This document shows positions 15,651-26,016 of a DNA stretch of 42,273 bases, piece by piece. The stretch is from Clostridiales bacterium (GTDB lineage: Bacteria; Bacillota; Clostridia; Christensenellales; DTU072): contig DUON01000021.1 of assembly GCA_012838805.1 (NCBI GenBank), positions 1 to 42,273 of the forward strand, read 5' to 3'. The translations under genes and the position numbers were made by a program. The notes below the pieces were generated by a model. It was not told the origin of the DNA. It ran no database searches and worked only from the letters and a program-made list of their open reading frames with translations. Within the stretch, counting starts at the first letter, position 1, and the number at the start of each line of letters is the position of its first letter.

Positions 15651-18600
15651 TTATCTGTACATACCGCCCTTTTTAATCTTCTTGATAGCGGCTCTTACGG
15701 GGTCTTTATCGGCGGTGTCTCTTCTCTTGTGTCTGGGATTGAGCATAAATAGGAATATGACGCCAAGTATAATCACAACAACCAAAGCTCCCACGCCGAT
15801 AGTCCAATAAGAAAAGTCATTGGTACTGAATACTATTTCGCCTGAAGAGTCGGTATAGAAAGTGATATAGTCGCCCTCCCTTATGAAGTTGACTTGACGG
15901 TCGGCAAGCTTTCCAATGCCTTTTACTTCAAGGTTTTTGGCTGTTAAGAATTCGTCGGGTATCTTGACATATACCTTGATTCTTTCATTAAGGGTGGTGG
16001 GCTGACCGTTTTCCTTAATTAAGAAGCTTTGCACCATTGCCCTTTGCCCCAAAAGATTGGTCAAGATGTTTTCTTGATTATAGGGGGACATAATGGGTGC
16101 GAATTCTACGGTTACACCCTGCCTAAAGCCGTTATTGCTGGTAATAAAGGACTGGGAATTCTTATCGGTGACTTTCTTTTCAAATATCTCCACCTTGTCG
16201 GCATAGTACGGTCTTACAAGCTGATAATTCTTGGCGCTAAGACCGGCTATGGCGTACTCAGTAATTACCACATTGTGCTTGCCGGGGTTTGTCTTTCCGC
16301 CCTCAGTCTCCGCTCTTAATTTAAGAGTGACTTGGTCGCCCAAGAATACTCCATTCATCTTTGCGGTAATTTTCAAAGAGGCGACTCCGTCATATACTTT
16401 GTTCTCAACCCTGATGTCCTCTAATTGCAGTTCTTTCTTTCTTATTCTGAACATAGCCGAAACTTGTTTGGGGATATAGTTCGGGTCATTGAAGTACACC
16501 ACGATGTTATATGTTCCGGCATCAGTCGGCATTATTCTTCCATAGCCTTGATAAATTATATAATACGACACATCGGAGGGCTTGGTGGTAATAATCGGCG
16601 GGACCACAGAGCCGTAAACTTGTCTTTCCAAGGTCTCGACATCAAAATGCACTTCCTCAATCTCGCCAAGCGTAATGTCATAATAAATAGACTGCGTTCC
16701 GTAATAATTGGGGTGGTCCATGACCGCTACCACTCGGTAGCTTCCTATTTCCGAAGGGGGAGTATGCCCATAATTGACCGCTGGGGCATCGCCTACGGGA
16801 ATGGAATAATAAGTCAGATTTATCATAGTATCGATATGCAGTCCGCCCTCGGTATAAAGGTCGTCCATAACAATATCATCAAGGTTGACTCTGGCTTTGG
16901 CGTTTTTAATCTTCTTATAGGAAGTGAAGTATTTTTCTAATGGGGCATTGTCTTCAATAAATTCAAGTCTGACTTCTTTCTTTATGATAATAATATCAAA
17001 CTCAAAATAGATGCCTTCATATTCATAGTTCTTGCTGGTTATCCATACCCTAAAGGTATGCACTCCGCAGTCAAGGATTTCTCCCCTTGTCTTTTCTTCA
17101 AAGACATTGTGCGCAATGGTAAGATTAGCGGGATTGGTAATAAAGGTCGGCAAGGTGGACTCCGTCAAGGGCTGACCATACACAAAAGTATTGTTGGTGA
17201 CGCTTATTGTGGCGAATGTGGGAAGCACCTCGACTTCAATTTTTGTGATGAAGGAATTGAAATTGGTGCTGTCGTCGGGATTGAACTTTATGTCCACAAT
17301 ATACCTGCCTGTGTCGCCAAGCACCAGTCCAGAATTAAGGAAGCTGAACTTTCCTTTAACAAAGCCCTCTATACCATAATAGCTCACCATTCCATAGCCC
17401 TCATGTTCATTGCTGTTAAGGGTGGAATAAGCCAAGCTTTGTCCATACCTTATGGGAGTGGGCATGGGTAGGGTGAATTCTCTCATTGTCGCCTTGTCGA
17501 TAATAAATGTGGCAACATTGGACTTTTGAAGAACGGGGTTGCCCAGTGTGTCCACGCCCAGCTGATAGTTATCGCTCAATATCCTTATCCTTATCTGATA
17601 AGTTCCGGCGTTGACGGGCTCTACGACCACGCCTTGCTGCATAAACTCTATCTGCCATTCGGCGTTGGATTCAGAGACATATTTTATCATGCCTTTTTTG
17701 TTTGTACCATCATATTCTGCCCTTAGGTTCGTAAACAATATCTCGGCGTCCGCCCTTTTGACATATAATTCAACATCTTGGACATTGACGGGCGTGAAAT
17801 TCTTGTTGTACGGCGTAAATGTCAGATTGACCAAATTCATGCCGGCGTTCGGCTTAAAGGAGGGATTTTGGAAAGTGTATTTTCCGTTTACAACGACGCC
17901 CTCGGCGGAGGTTATTCTGCCGTCCGAAAGTATCCTCGCATCGCTTAATCTTTGACCGTATACGATATCTTCAAACACGGGCTTTGCAATGACTGTCAGA
18001 GATGCGGGACGAATCTCAAAACTCACTTCCACATAATTATTGTTTCCGCTCCTAATCGTATAGTTTCTATCGATGATTTCTACCCTTGCGGTATACATTC
18101 CCGCTTCGGTGGGCACCTTTTCTTTTCTGCTATAAGTGGCGCTGTAATAAGTAATTGTAGGTATGATATCGGACTCTATGGAATCCACCACAAGCGGTTT
18201 GACATTCCCATAAGTCTGACTTCTTGGAGATACCGTGACCTGTACTGCTTTTTTAAGTATTTCAAAGCTCAACACTTTCTCCGCTGTGAATTGGGGATTG
18301 TCTACAACCCTTATCCTTACATCATAGCGCCCTGCGGAAGACGGCATAGTTTCGTTATAGGCGTTTGGATTTTCGGTAGTCAATTTGAACTCAATAACAA
18401 AATTGTCTTGAGGGATGTCTATATCCCCGCTTAAGACAGCGTGAGGCTTACTAAAGGTCTCGCCAAATGTGGCTTGGGTATAAGACAAGAAGATATTTTC
18501 GGATATGTCCGCCTTGACTACTTCAAACTCAATGGTTTTTGAACCATAGTACAATCGGTCTATGACTTCAACAATCACCAAATACCTTCCCACTTCTACA

Positions 18601-21600
18601 CCGTCCGAAAGCTGACCTTTATTGTCGTAAATCGTTATAGAGAAGTTCTCGTCAAAAAGAGGATGCTCAGTATGGGATACGCTTATGCCCATATCTCCCA
18701 CGCTCAAGGGTTGGAAATCAAAAGGCTTGGTGGCGTTTGTAATAAATATATCCCCTTTGTCGACTTTATGATATACCTTTATGGTCAGTTGACCCTCGAC
18801 ATCATTATAGTTTTTGGAAGTAAAGCGGTAAGTGCCCGAAAACTGCGGTGTTTGCTCGGTCAGGTTAAAGAGACCGCTCAATGCGTTTACCGTAAGTACG
18901 GTGTCCAAATCAAAGCCCGTCACGCCCAGCAGCTCGAACTCTCCGCTCACAGGGACGGCGCTGTTGTAATAATTGACCATATGGTAGCTAAAGATTGCAT
19001 CTCGCAAAGTTTGTCCGTAAAAAGCTTTCGCCTCCACCCAATGGACTGTGGGGTTGGTCTTGGCGATAGTGACTTCCACCTGACCTTCCACGATGTTATA
19101 GCGGTCTTTATCGTAGGGAGTAAATCTATAAGCAACAGTATCCCCCACTTCGGGAACGGTGTTTATGTCCACAAAGGACAATACCCCTTCCACAGCGTCT
19201 GGGGGAGAATTGATGAACATCAATTCAAAATTCTCCAGATTCTGCCCATAGTATACCTCTTGGGGCGCTATGGCGACAACCTCGCCGATATACTGAGTCG
19301 TATCTTCGCCAATAACCCTTATGACGGCGTCAAAAGACACATTGGAAAAGTTATTGACTGCAAAAGGCTTAAAGCTCATTCTTACGGTGTGATAATTGGC
19401 TTTTGTCATTATTTGGTTGGGGTTGACAAAAGAGAATGTTCCGGGTATCTGTGTGGCTGTGCCAGGGACAAGCTCGCCGTCTACGAATTCGCCCGTTCCC
19501 TTGATATAGGCAAAACCGCCTATGATATCGGATTTATTGATAATATCCCCGACATATATATCGGTAAGCTGCGGCGCTACGATTTGGGGAGTGCCCTCAA
19601 TTATCCTCAGTTCCTGACTCCATTCTGCCTCTCCCTTATAATTTTTATCCACTATTTGGGCAACTACATTATAAGTTCCCTTTTCCCTCGGTGCCGTCTT
19701 GGAATTGTTATAATATATTTCAATAAACACATTCTCGCCGCTGGATACCTTGGCGGTTATGTAATGCGGTTTGGTGTTATATTCCACTTGGCTTTCGCCA
19801 TAGAACACAATATAAGCACTGAGGTCTTTTTGCTGGATAATCACCTGGGTTGTGCCGAATATTTCATTCAAGTTGCGGGTGTCGTTGGGCGTGAATTTAT
19901 ACATTACATTGTGGACGCCCACTTGAAGGTTCATGGTGTTTTCGGCAAGCCTATAAGTTCCTTCCACAATAAAGTTATTAAACAAGACCTCTCCCCCCTC
20001 TATTACCGCATCTACTCCGTCGTCGGTATAGGTCAAGGGGGTAATTACGGGATGAGTGTAAATATAAGGTGTGGATTTGTTTATTGTGTAAGTAAATTCC
20101 GCCCAGCCCTCATAATTGTTATCCACAATCACCACTCTCATGATATATATTCCCGCATCCAAAGGCTCTACTGAAGTGAATTCGTCGGTGTCTTCGTCAT
20201 AGAATTCATATTGCCTATTGAGGGCGTAAAGCGGACTGGGGCTTATCCTTATTCTGCCTACATCGGCTTTGAGCTGTGCCCTTTCTTCGCCTAAGTAGTT
20301 ATATGTGAATTCGCCCGAATAGCTAAGGTTTACTCTGGCTTTATTTATAATAAGGTAACTTTCAAAGCTTCCTTGGTATCCGCTGTTCATACTTTCGGGG
20401 AAATCTATCAGTATCTTATAAAGCCCAGCGTTTGCAGGCTTGCTGTCATATACTTCGCCTAAGCCTCCACCATCTTCTACCTTTTGATATCTGATTGTCG
20501 AAAACGCCGTAACAGGCATATATTCGATAATTACTGGCAGGTTCACGCCATAGGTTTGGGTGTTGTTCAAGATATTTATTTGGGACACGGTTATGGTCAA
20601 GGTGCTTGTGGCGACAGCTTGATAATTGATATCCTTTATCTCCAAAATCACGCCATAAACTCCCACATGTCTGGGCGCCTCGTCCATTTGTATGCCATCA
20701 AAGCTGGTAAAAGTCTGGCTTATCATCACGCTGATAGGATTGCCGTCCATATCCCGTGCGCTGGCGTCAAGGGTTATGATACCGTTATTAAACGGTTGAA
20801 TTCTGCTCTGTTCGTTGACAATAATTTCGGCAGGGGCAGGCTCAATCACATATTCGGCTGTCGCCTCGCCGGTATAATTCGGGTCTTCCACTAAAACACG
20901 GACGATATATATTCCTGCGTTCACGGGCGTGTTCTCTCCAGTCAGGTCATATGTGATTCTTGCATTCAAGTATCTGTCCATGGGCGTCTTAGATTCGCCC
21001 TCATCGTTCAAATTCACATAATATTCGTTTTCGCCGTCCGTCCTTATGACGATATTGGTCTGATAAGTCGCTCCGCTGGGCTCGCCGGTATATGTATGTT
21101 CAAGATTTCCGATAGTTACTTCGGCAATCGCTTTTTGTACCCTTAACAATATGGTCAGATACACTTCTTCATAGTTTACGGAGTCATTGGGATAGAACAC
21201 AATATCATAAGGCACATTGCCCACCTGCATGGGAGTAGGTGGCTCGCCGTCAAATTCAAAATGACCCTCAATAGCGTAATATCCCGTGGGGTGTTGCATT
21301 CTGCCGCCGCTAAGCATAACTCCAGACATATCCATATTATATCTAATTGTGCCGGCAACAGGGGCGGTATGAAGTATGGGGGTGGCTCTCTCTACTTTAT
21401 AATCTCTCCAAATCTCGCCTTGGAAGTTGTTGTCCACGACTACCGCTCTGACCTTGTAGTCTCCAGCGGGCGTATACGCAGTCATATTGATTAGGTTATC
21501 TTCCATATCATAATAGAAAAAGTCCACTCTAAAGGATTTGTCCAATATCTTAGTAGCGCCCACCAGCCTATAAGTATCCACCAAAGGATTGGAGAACGAA

Positions 21601-24600
21601 TAACCGTATTCCCTGGTTATGGGCTCTTCCTCGTCCACATTAGAAAAATGCATTTCCAGCATGGCTTTTTCTACGACTACATTCAAATACACAAGCGGCG
21701 CTATCCTGACATTATTCTCGTCATGAGGCACAAATCTAAAAGCAATATTCCTGCTTCCCGCCGGCAGCGCTTTGTTCTTTTCGTCAATGTAAGTGAATGT
21801 TCCCGTTATGGGCTTGGAATTGACGGTGGGGTTGACTATTTGATTGTCCACTTCCACCACATCGTATATAGTAAAAGTAAGTTCTTCTCCCTGCTGTCTT
21901 ATGTACCCTAAAATCTCAATATCTTCCGCCAAATCTCCGTATACCATGGATTTTATTTTGATATTGTTGAATTGGGGCATGGCTTTGACTACCGTCACAT
22001 TTATACGCGAAGAGGTGAGGTTGAAATTTACTCTGTCGTCGGGAATAAAGGTTATGTACATGGCTGTGGCGCCCGTATATCTGCCCACATCCAATATAGT
22101 GTTGTTCATTTCCTGCACAAAAGCCGTCACGCTCGGGTCAAGTGCGGGGTTATAAAGCCTGTTCGCAACAATAAACTGTCCCGATACATCTTTCATTTTA
22201 TAAACAATGTTTCCTCTGGAGTCTGTTTCTCTAAAAGAATATTGGGCTCGGTAGCCCGGACCTTGGGTGAGGTTTATTTCGCTTAAAGTTTGTCCGTATG
22301 AGATATTGCCGTTTATGGCGGGATTGTTTTGCGGTGCGGGGTATGTGACCGTAAACTCGGTGGAGCTGTCGGCGTTTCCTTTCAAAATGGTGAGCGTCGA
22401 TATCGCCTCGCCCTCATAGTTGCCCGTAATATTCCCGTATTCGTCAAGGCTGTCGATACTAATCATAACATCATATATTCCCGCGTTTATGGGGCGTTGA
22501 GTCGTCCATTCCCCTTCAACCAAATACTCATAGCGCCATTCGTCTATCGGTATAAATTGGTTGCCCATGGGCGTGACCAAATACGCCTCGGCTATCGGGT
22601 CATAATCGTACTGATAATATGCGGTGGCGGGCGTGGCAACGACATGCAAGGGCTGTCTGCGGATAATAAACTTCAAATCCGTGCCCTCTGTCGTCCTCAT
22701 ATTGTTATAATTGCTCAGTGTAAGGTCGGTTCTTACTCTCACCTCATATACACCCGCATTTATGGGAGCGGTTGTGGTATACGCACTGTCCGGCTCGCCC
22801 TCCCGCTTGTATTCGTAAATAAGATATTGGTTGCTGGGATAAGTATTGGCGGTAGCAAATCTTCTGACATCCCTTTCATAAATATAAATGAAAGTGCTTT
22901 CCACAAATTCTATCTGCAAATTCGTGGAATAGTCCACATAAAGGGTGGTCTGGAAAGATAAGGCGTTATAGTTCTTTTGATAATCGTCCAGCGGATAGAA
23001 AGTGACCGTTATATTCTTGACGCCTTGAGTAGGCATAAGATACGCCTGAGTGCCCTCAGACGGGCTTGTGATTTCAAACACGCCGGGCACCTTGCCGTCC
23101 GAAGATGAGAACATATTATATTGGTCTGGATTGTCGGGATTGGTGTTTTCGCATCTTATTATCGCCGAAGACATGCTGTTTCCATAGATAATATCTTGAA
23201 CATCAATTCCCACAATATAGGGATTTGCTTTTTGAATAACAAAGACTCCCTCTCTGAAGCCATAATAATTGGTGTCCACTATCTGGCACTTGTAATAATA
23301 TGTTCCCGCATCCGTGAACCTTTCTATTGACTCAAATTCTTCCTCTATATCGGCTTTGTAGTATGTGACTATATCTATGCCCGAATATATAGTGGTGGGC
23401 TGTCCTATGGCTTTAGGCAGACCGTCATACACCACTTCGGTAGCCCCCACATAGATAGGAAGCTCCCGCTTGAACACAAAATAGAAGTTCAGGCTGTTTA
23501 TATTAGACAATAACGCCTCGTCTATAATGATAGGCGTCTCTTCCACATAGTTAGGGATATAAAGCCCGACTTCCCTACTGCTTATATAGTGGAAGTCCCC
23601 CCAGTCTTGCTTGGAGAAGTCGCCGTAATTTATACCGTCGTTGGTTATGTTGTTTATACCGCTGTTATAGTACTTAAAGAGGCGGTACGGGCTGTTGGTG
23701 TTGACGATAAGGCGCATATAAGCCAAATCGTTCCTCCTATAAGCCCTTGAGGATACCTTTTGATAGTTCTTATCGTATTCCGTTCTGTATGTTCCCAATT
23801 CTATGGTTCCCAATTCCGCAACTTGCGGAGAATTGGCAAGCGTGGGCGAAATGAGGTCGCCCACCCCGAAGTACACATTTATGTAATAATCGGTGCAGTC
23901 CAGCTTGATATTCTCATAGACCTGAATCATGCTCTGGTTGCCGACATAGTCAATGGAAGCCAGCTTAAGCGTTACTATTATTTCCCTTATCGTGCCCGGC
24001 ATAGGGAAAAAGAGCGTTGCCTTTGTGTTGCTATATCCCTCGGGTATATTGTCCAATAGGATATATCTGTATTCGTCGGGCGCAGTCAACGGGTCCATGC
24101 CGTTTGTGGTGTAATAAATCCTTTGCTTGGAGCCTTGTACGTAAATACTTCCAAATGTCAAGTCCACTTCCACATATACTCCGCGCTCTTCGGGAGAGTC
24201 TCCCTCCACAAATCCCTTGCAATAATATTCCCCTCCGATGATATGGTTGGAATAGAAAGCGTCGTTTTCATCCAATTGCGGAGGCTCGGGGGGCAAGCCG
24301 TCCGATGTAAGTTCAATATCCGGACCTCTGACTATCCGCTGGGATATGCCGCCCACAAAAGTCCTTAGGTACGGTCTGAAAAGTATTCGGTCGACATCGA
24401 TGACATCCATTTGTGTGATTTCAAACTTCGCGGTCTGTCCGGTGACATCAAATTCGTCGTCTATGATTCTTCGCGCGTTTCCGTAGATAATATCCCACTC
24501 TATCGTTGAAGTTAGCATCACCGTCTCACGCTCTTGTTCGGTGATAAAATCGTCGTTATTTATGTCTAAGGGAAAGAATTTGTTTCTAAATACATGAACT

Positions 24601-25691
24601 AACTGTTCGTCCAGATAATCTATATAGAACTTATCGGTGGACTTTTCATACCTCATGTTTATGAGATTGTTCCCACGGTATAAAGATGTGGATATAATAA
24701 CAATATCGCCGGGTTTTACATATTGAATAGAGCACCCTTCCTCCCTTCTGTCGGCGTGGATAACCTCCACATCCCGCTCTATCTCATAGTCCTTAAAATT
24801 AATGCCGCTGCTGTCGTCAGCTGGAGTTATCTCAACAAATATAGAAATGCTGGATATCTTTGTGTTCAAAGCTGACTTATAAGCGCCGTATACGGTTCCA
24901 AAAAGCGACCAGCTTTCCGACCTTTCAGGTCTTGGGCTTGTGAAACTATGTAATCTAAATCTCAAATAAGCCGTATCGCTGACTTCAGACAAGGTCACAA
25001 ATCCGCTGGTGTTCTCATGGGTACCCGATATGGTAACGTTTTGGGATGCCCTTAGACCATCGGCGGTGCCAGAGGAAAACCAAGTCAGCTCCATAATCGC
25101 TGAACCACCTCCGCCGGCGGGAAGTCCAGTAACTTCTTGGTTTTGCATAATCGCCGCCGCCCTGACATTCACCATGGGGTCTTTGATGGCGTTTTTTAAT
25201 TCCTGAGATATCACAATGTTTGATATAAACTCAATCTGATTGTTCTCAGGCTGATAATTCGAGGGAGTGGGATAGCTTACAAGCTTAATAGCCCCGCCCT
25301 CAAGGTTAAACACTCCGCTTGGAGATTTGTCATCTCCTGATAGAGGAACTGGATTTTTGCCTGTATTGGCATAGATATTTCCTTTTACATAAAGGTCCGA
25401 TATGCCCGTTTGGGTTATGGAAGTGCTGCTTGAAGAGTCGCTGCTGCCGGGAGCAGACACCGATTTGGCGCTCAATCCATTAAACCTAAGATAATTTTGC
25501 CCTTCTGTCAAACCGCCTTTGCCTAAGTTGGTTTTTTCTGTCTGTAAAAGAGCTTTCGCAGGCTGGCTTTTTATATCGATAGAGGAAAAAACGCCTATAA
25601 AGACAGCCAACGCTATGACAATGCCTATCACAAGAATTTTTTTACACAATGCGCTACTACTCTTATCAATACAAACAGCTTTTTTAGTCAT
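15651..25691 (-). CDS. Giant MBG/YDG-repeat surface protein
   Basis: The 3346-residue protein has a signal-anchor or signal peptide (hydrophobic core about 19-37) and an N-terminal region (about 50-745) that holds an EF-hand-like loop DINNDDFITEQE (376-387) and a segment resembling the chitobiase C-terminal type (IYYTTNGMDPL, about 525). From about 745 to 3150 it consists of roughly 26 MBG-like modules of 80-100 residues plus one YDG module (ENKVYDGVASLKI). Type A modules carry NAGTY...D.NY.G; type B carry YGQ.L...G.F.F...F.P.D..N(Y/F). A pre-membrane domain, one membrane helix (about 3297-3317) and a basic tail (HKRR, KKIKKGG) follow. No LPXTG. Such repeats usually make a long stiff stalk for adhesion. 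Start ATG has GAGGAG upstream. Confidence 0.85.
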   Translation of the reverse strand: MTKKAVCIDKSSSALCKKILVIGIVIALAVFIGVFSSIDIKSQPAKALLQTEKTNLGKGGLTEGQNYLRFNGLSAKSVSAPGSSDSSSSTSITQTGISDLYVKGNIYANTGKNPVPLSGDDKSPSGVFNLEGGAIKLVSYPTPSNYQPENNQIEFISNIVISQELKNAIKDPMVNVRAAAIMQNQEVTGLPAGGGGSAIMELTWFSSGTADGLRASQNVTISGTHENTSGFVTLSEVSDTAYLRFRLHSFTSPRPERSESWSLFGTVYGAYKSALNTKISSISIFVEITPADDSSGINFKDYEIERDVEVIHADRREEGCSIQYVKPGDIVIISTSLYRGNNLINMRYEKSTDKFYIDYLDEQLVHVFRNKFFPLDINNDDFITEQERETVMLTSTIEWDIIYGNARRIIDDEFDVTGQTAKFEITQMDVIDVDRILFRPYLRTFVGGISQRIVRGPDIELTSDGLPPEPPQLDENDAFYSNHIIGGEYYCKGFVEGDSPEERGVYVEVDLTFGSIYVQGSKQRIYYTTNGMDPLTAPDEYRYILLDNIPEGYSNTKATLFFPMPGTIREIIVTLKLASIDYVGNQSMIQVYENIKLDCTDYYINVYFGVGDLISPTLANSPQVAELGTIELGTYRTEYDKNYQKVSSRAYRRNDLAYMRLIVNTNSPYRLFKYYNSGINNITNDGINYGDFSKQDWGDFHYISSREVGLYIPNYVEETPIIIDEALLSNINSLNFYFVFKRELPIYVGATEVVYDGLPKAIGQPTTIYSGIDIVTYYKADIEEEFESIERFTDAGTYYYKCQIVDTNYYGFREGVFVIQKANPYIVGIDVQDIIYGNSMSSAIIRCENTNPDNPDQYNMFSSSDGKVPGVFEITSPSEGTQAYLMPTQGVKNITVTFYPLDDYQKNYNALSFQTTLYVDYSTNLQIEFVESTFIYIYERDVRRFATANTYPSNQYLIYEYKREGEPDSAYTTTAPINAGVYEVRVRTDLTLSNYNNMRTTEGTDLKFIIRRQPLHVVATPATAYYQYDYDPIAEAYLVTPMGNQFIPIDEWRYEYLVEGEWTTQRPINAGIYDVMISIDSLDEYGNITGNYEGEAISTLTILKGNADSSTEFTVTYPAPQNNPAINGNISYGQTLSEINLTQGPGYRAQYSFRETDSRGNIVYKMKDVSGQFIVANRLYNPALDPSVTAFVQEMNNTILDVGRYTGATAMYITFIPDDRVNFNLTSSRINVTVVKAMPQFNNIKIKSMVYGDLAEDIEILGYIRQQGEELTFTIYDVVEVDNQIVNPTVNSKPITGTFTYIDEKNKALPAGSRNIAFRFVPHDENNVRIAPLVYLNVVVEKAMLEMHFSNVDEEEPITREYGYSFSNPLVDTYRLVGATKILDKSFRVDFFYYDMEDNLINMTAYTPAGDYKVRAVVVDNNFQGEIWRDYKVERATPILHTAPVAGTIRYNMDMSGVMLSGGRMQHPTGYYAIEGHFEFDGEPPTPMQVGNVPYDIVFYPNDSVNYEEVYLTILLRVQKAIAEVTIGNLEHTYTGEPSGATYQTNIVIRTDGENEYYVNLNDEGESKTPMDRYLNARITYDLTGENTPVNAGIYIVRVLVEDPNYTGEATAEYVIEPAPAEIIVNEQSRIQPFNNGIITLDASARDMDGNPISVMISQTFTSFDGIQMDEAPRHVGVYGVILEIKDINYQAVATSTLTITVSQINILNNTQTYGVNLPVIIEYMPVTAFSTIRYQKVEDGGGLGEVYDSKPANAGLYKILIDFPESMNSGYQGSFESYLIINKARVNLSYSGEFTYNYLGEERAQLKADVGRIRISPSPLYALNRQYEFYDEDTDEFTSVEPLDAGIYIMRVVIVDNNYEGWAEFTYTINKSTPYIYTHPVITPLTYTDDGVDAVIEGGEVLFNNFIVEGTYRLAENTMNLQVGVHNVMYKFTPNDTRNLNEIFGTTQVIIQQKDLSAYIVFYGESQVEYNTKPHYITAKVSSGENVFIEIYYNNSKTAPREKGTYNVVAQIVDKNYKGEAEWSQELRIIEGTPQIVAPQLTDIYVGDIINKSDIIGGFAYIKGTGEFVDGELVPGTATQIPGTFSFVNPNQIMTKANYHTVRMSFKPFAVNNFSNVSFDAVIRVIGEDTTQYIGEVVAIAPQEVYYGQNLENFELMFINSPPDAVEGVLSFVDINTVPEVGDTVAYRFTPYDKDRYNIVEGQVEVTIAKTNPTVHWVEAKAFYGQTLRDAIFSYHMVNYYNSAVPVSGEFELLGVTGFDLDTVLTVNALSGLFNLTEQTPQFSGTYRFTSKNYNDVEGQLTIKVYHKVDKGDIFITNATKPFDFQPLSVGDMGISVSHTEHPLFDENFSITIYDNKGQLSDGVEVGRYLVIVEVIDRLYYGSKTIEFEVVKADISENIFLSYTQATFGETFSKPHAVLSGDIDIPQDNFVIEFKLTTENPNAYNETMPSSAGRYDVRIRVVDNPQFTAEKVLSFEILKKAVQVTVSPRSQTYGNVKPLVVDSIESDIIPTITYYSATYSRKEKVPTEAGMYTARVEIIDRNYTIRSGNNNYVEVSFEIRPASLTVIAKPVFEDIVYGQRLSDARILSDGRITSAEGVVVNGKYTFQNPSFKPNAGMNLVNLTFTPYNKNFTPVNVQDVELYVKRADAEILFTNLRAEYDGTNKKGMIKYVSESNAEWQIEFMQQGVVVEPVNAGTYQIRIRILSDNYQLGVDTLGNPVLQKSNVATFIIDKATMREFTLPMPTPIRYGQSLAYSTLNSNEHEGYGMVSYYGIEGFVKGKFSFLNSGLVLGDTGRYIVDIKFNPDDSTNFNSFITKIEVEVLPTFATISVTNNTFVYGQPLTESTLPTFITNPANLTIAHNVFEEKTRGEILDCGVHTFRVWITSKNYEYEGIYFEFDIIIIKKEVRLEFIEDNAPLEKYFTSYKKIKNAKARVNLDDIVMDDLYTEGGLHIDTMINLTYYSIPVGDAPAVNYGHTPPSEIGSYRVVAVMDHPNYYGTQSIYYDITLGEIEEVHFDVETLERQVYGSVVPPIITTKPSDVSYYIIYQGYGRIMPTDAGTYNIVVYFNDPNYIPKQVSAMFRIRKKELQLEDIRVENKVYDGVASLKITAKMNGVFLGDQVTLKLRAETEGGKTNPGKHNVVITEYAIAGLSAKNYQLVRPYYADKVEIFEKKVTDKNSQSFITSNNGFRQGVTVEFAPIMSPYNQENILTNLLGQRAMVQSFLIKENGQPTTLNERIKVYVKIPDEFLTAKNLEVKGIGKLADRQVNFIREGDYITFYTDSSGEIVFSTNDFSYWTIGVGALVVVIILGVIFLFMLNPRHKRRDTADKDPVRAAIKKIKKGGMYR

Positions 25692-25764
25692 ATATGTCTC
25701 CTCAAAAACCTACAAGCAAAAATAATCTTCCTTAAGGGTATAATATACCACAATCTCTATAACA

Positions 25765-25793
25765 ATAATATTATCTATCACTCCTTTTGTCAA
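25765..25793 (-). promoter_or_regulatory. Strong sigma-A type promoter for the giant surface-protein operon
   Basis: On the minus strand a perfect TTGACA (25788-25793) is followed after 17 bases by TATTAT (25765-25770). The leader to ATG 25691 is about 65 bases. Confidence 0.75.
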
Positions 25794-25921
25794 CATATAT
25801 ATTTATAAATATAAAGTAAAAAAGCGGATACGGTAAGAAATTGCATAGAATATGTTTTGACAAAAATAGATAAATTACGACTCTAAAGGCAAAATTTTTT
25901 GGTAAATGTTTGAAATTTTGC

Positions 25922-25950
25922 TTGTAAAAGAAATAACATAATGCTATAAT
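25922..25950 (+). promoter_or_regulatory. groESL promoter (extended -10)
   Basis: TTGTAA (25922-25927), a 17-base spacer ending TGc and TATAAT (25945-25950) lie directly in front of the CIRCE element, so the operator would overlap the transcription start. Confidence 0.75.
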
Positions 25951-25959
25951 ATTTTTCAG

Positions 25960-25986
25960 TTAGCACTCATATTGGTTGGCTGCTAA
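25960..25986 (+). promoter_or_regulatory. CIRCE operator (HrcA binding site), right arm degenerate
   Basis: TTAGCACTC-N9-GGCTGCTAA. The left arm and the nine-base spacer fit the CIRCE consensus exactly; the right arm should be GAGTGCTAA and differs at two bases. HrcA represses groESL from this site until heat or misfolded protein titrates GroEL. Confidence 0.85.
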
Positions 25987-26016
25987 AATATAGACTATAA
26001 AAGAGGAGGTAAGAGT

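Larger units (their letters stand above)
25692..26016. other. Divergent regulatory region between the surface operon and groESL
   Basis: The 325 bases contain the minus-strand surface promoter (25765-25793) and the plus-strand groESL promoter with CIRCE (25922-25986). Roughly 130 bases between them (25794-25921) are AT-rich with no ORF or hairpin that I can support. Confidence 0.7.

Noticed and set aside
18663..20174. 503-codon open frame on the plus strand
   Set aside because: It lies wholly antisense to the giant MBG protein, has no ribosome site, and its Tyr/His/Ile-rich product looks like a reverse-strand shadow of repeated codons.
8602..25691. LPXTG sortase anchors in the three surface proteins
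   Set aside because: I looked for LPXTG-like motifs before the C-terminal helices and found none; the tails are long and basic as in stable membrane anchors.
15651..25691. CRISPR or DNA-level tandem array in the giant gene
   Set aside because: The repetition is at protein-module level with strongly diverged DNA; there are no short identical repeats with spacers.
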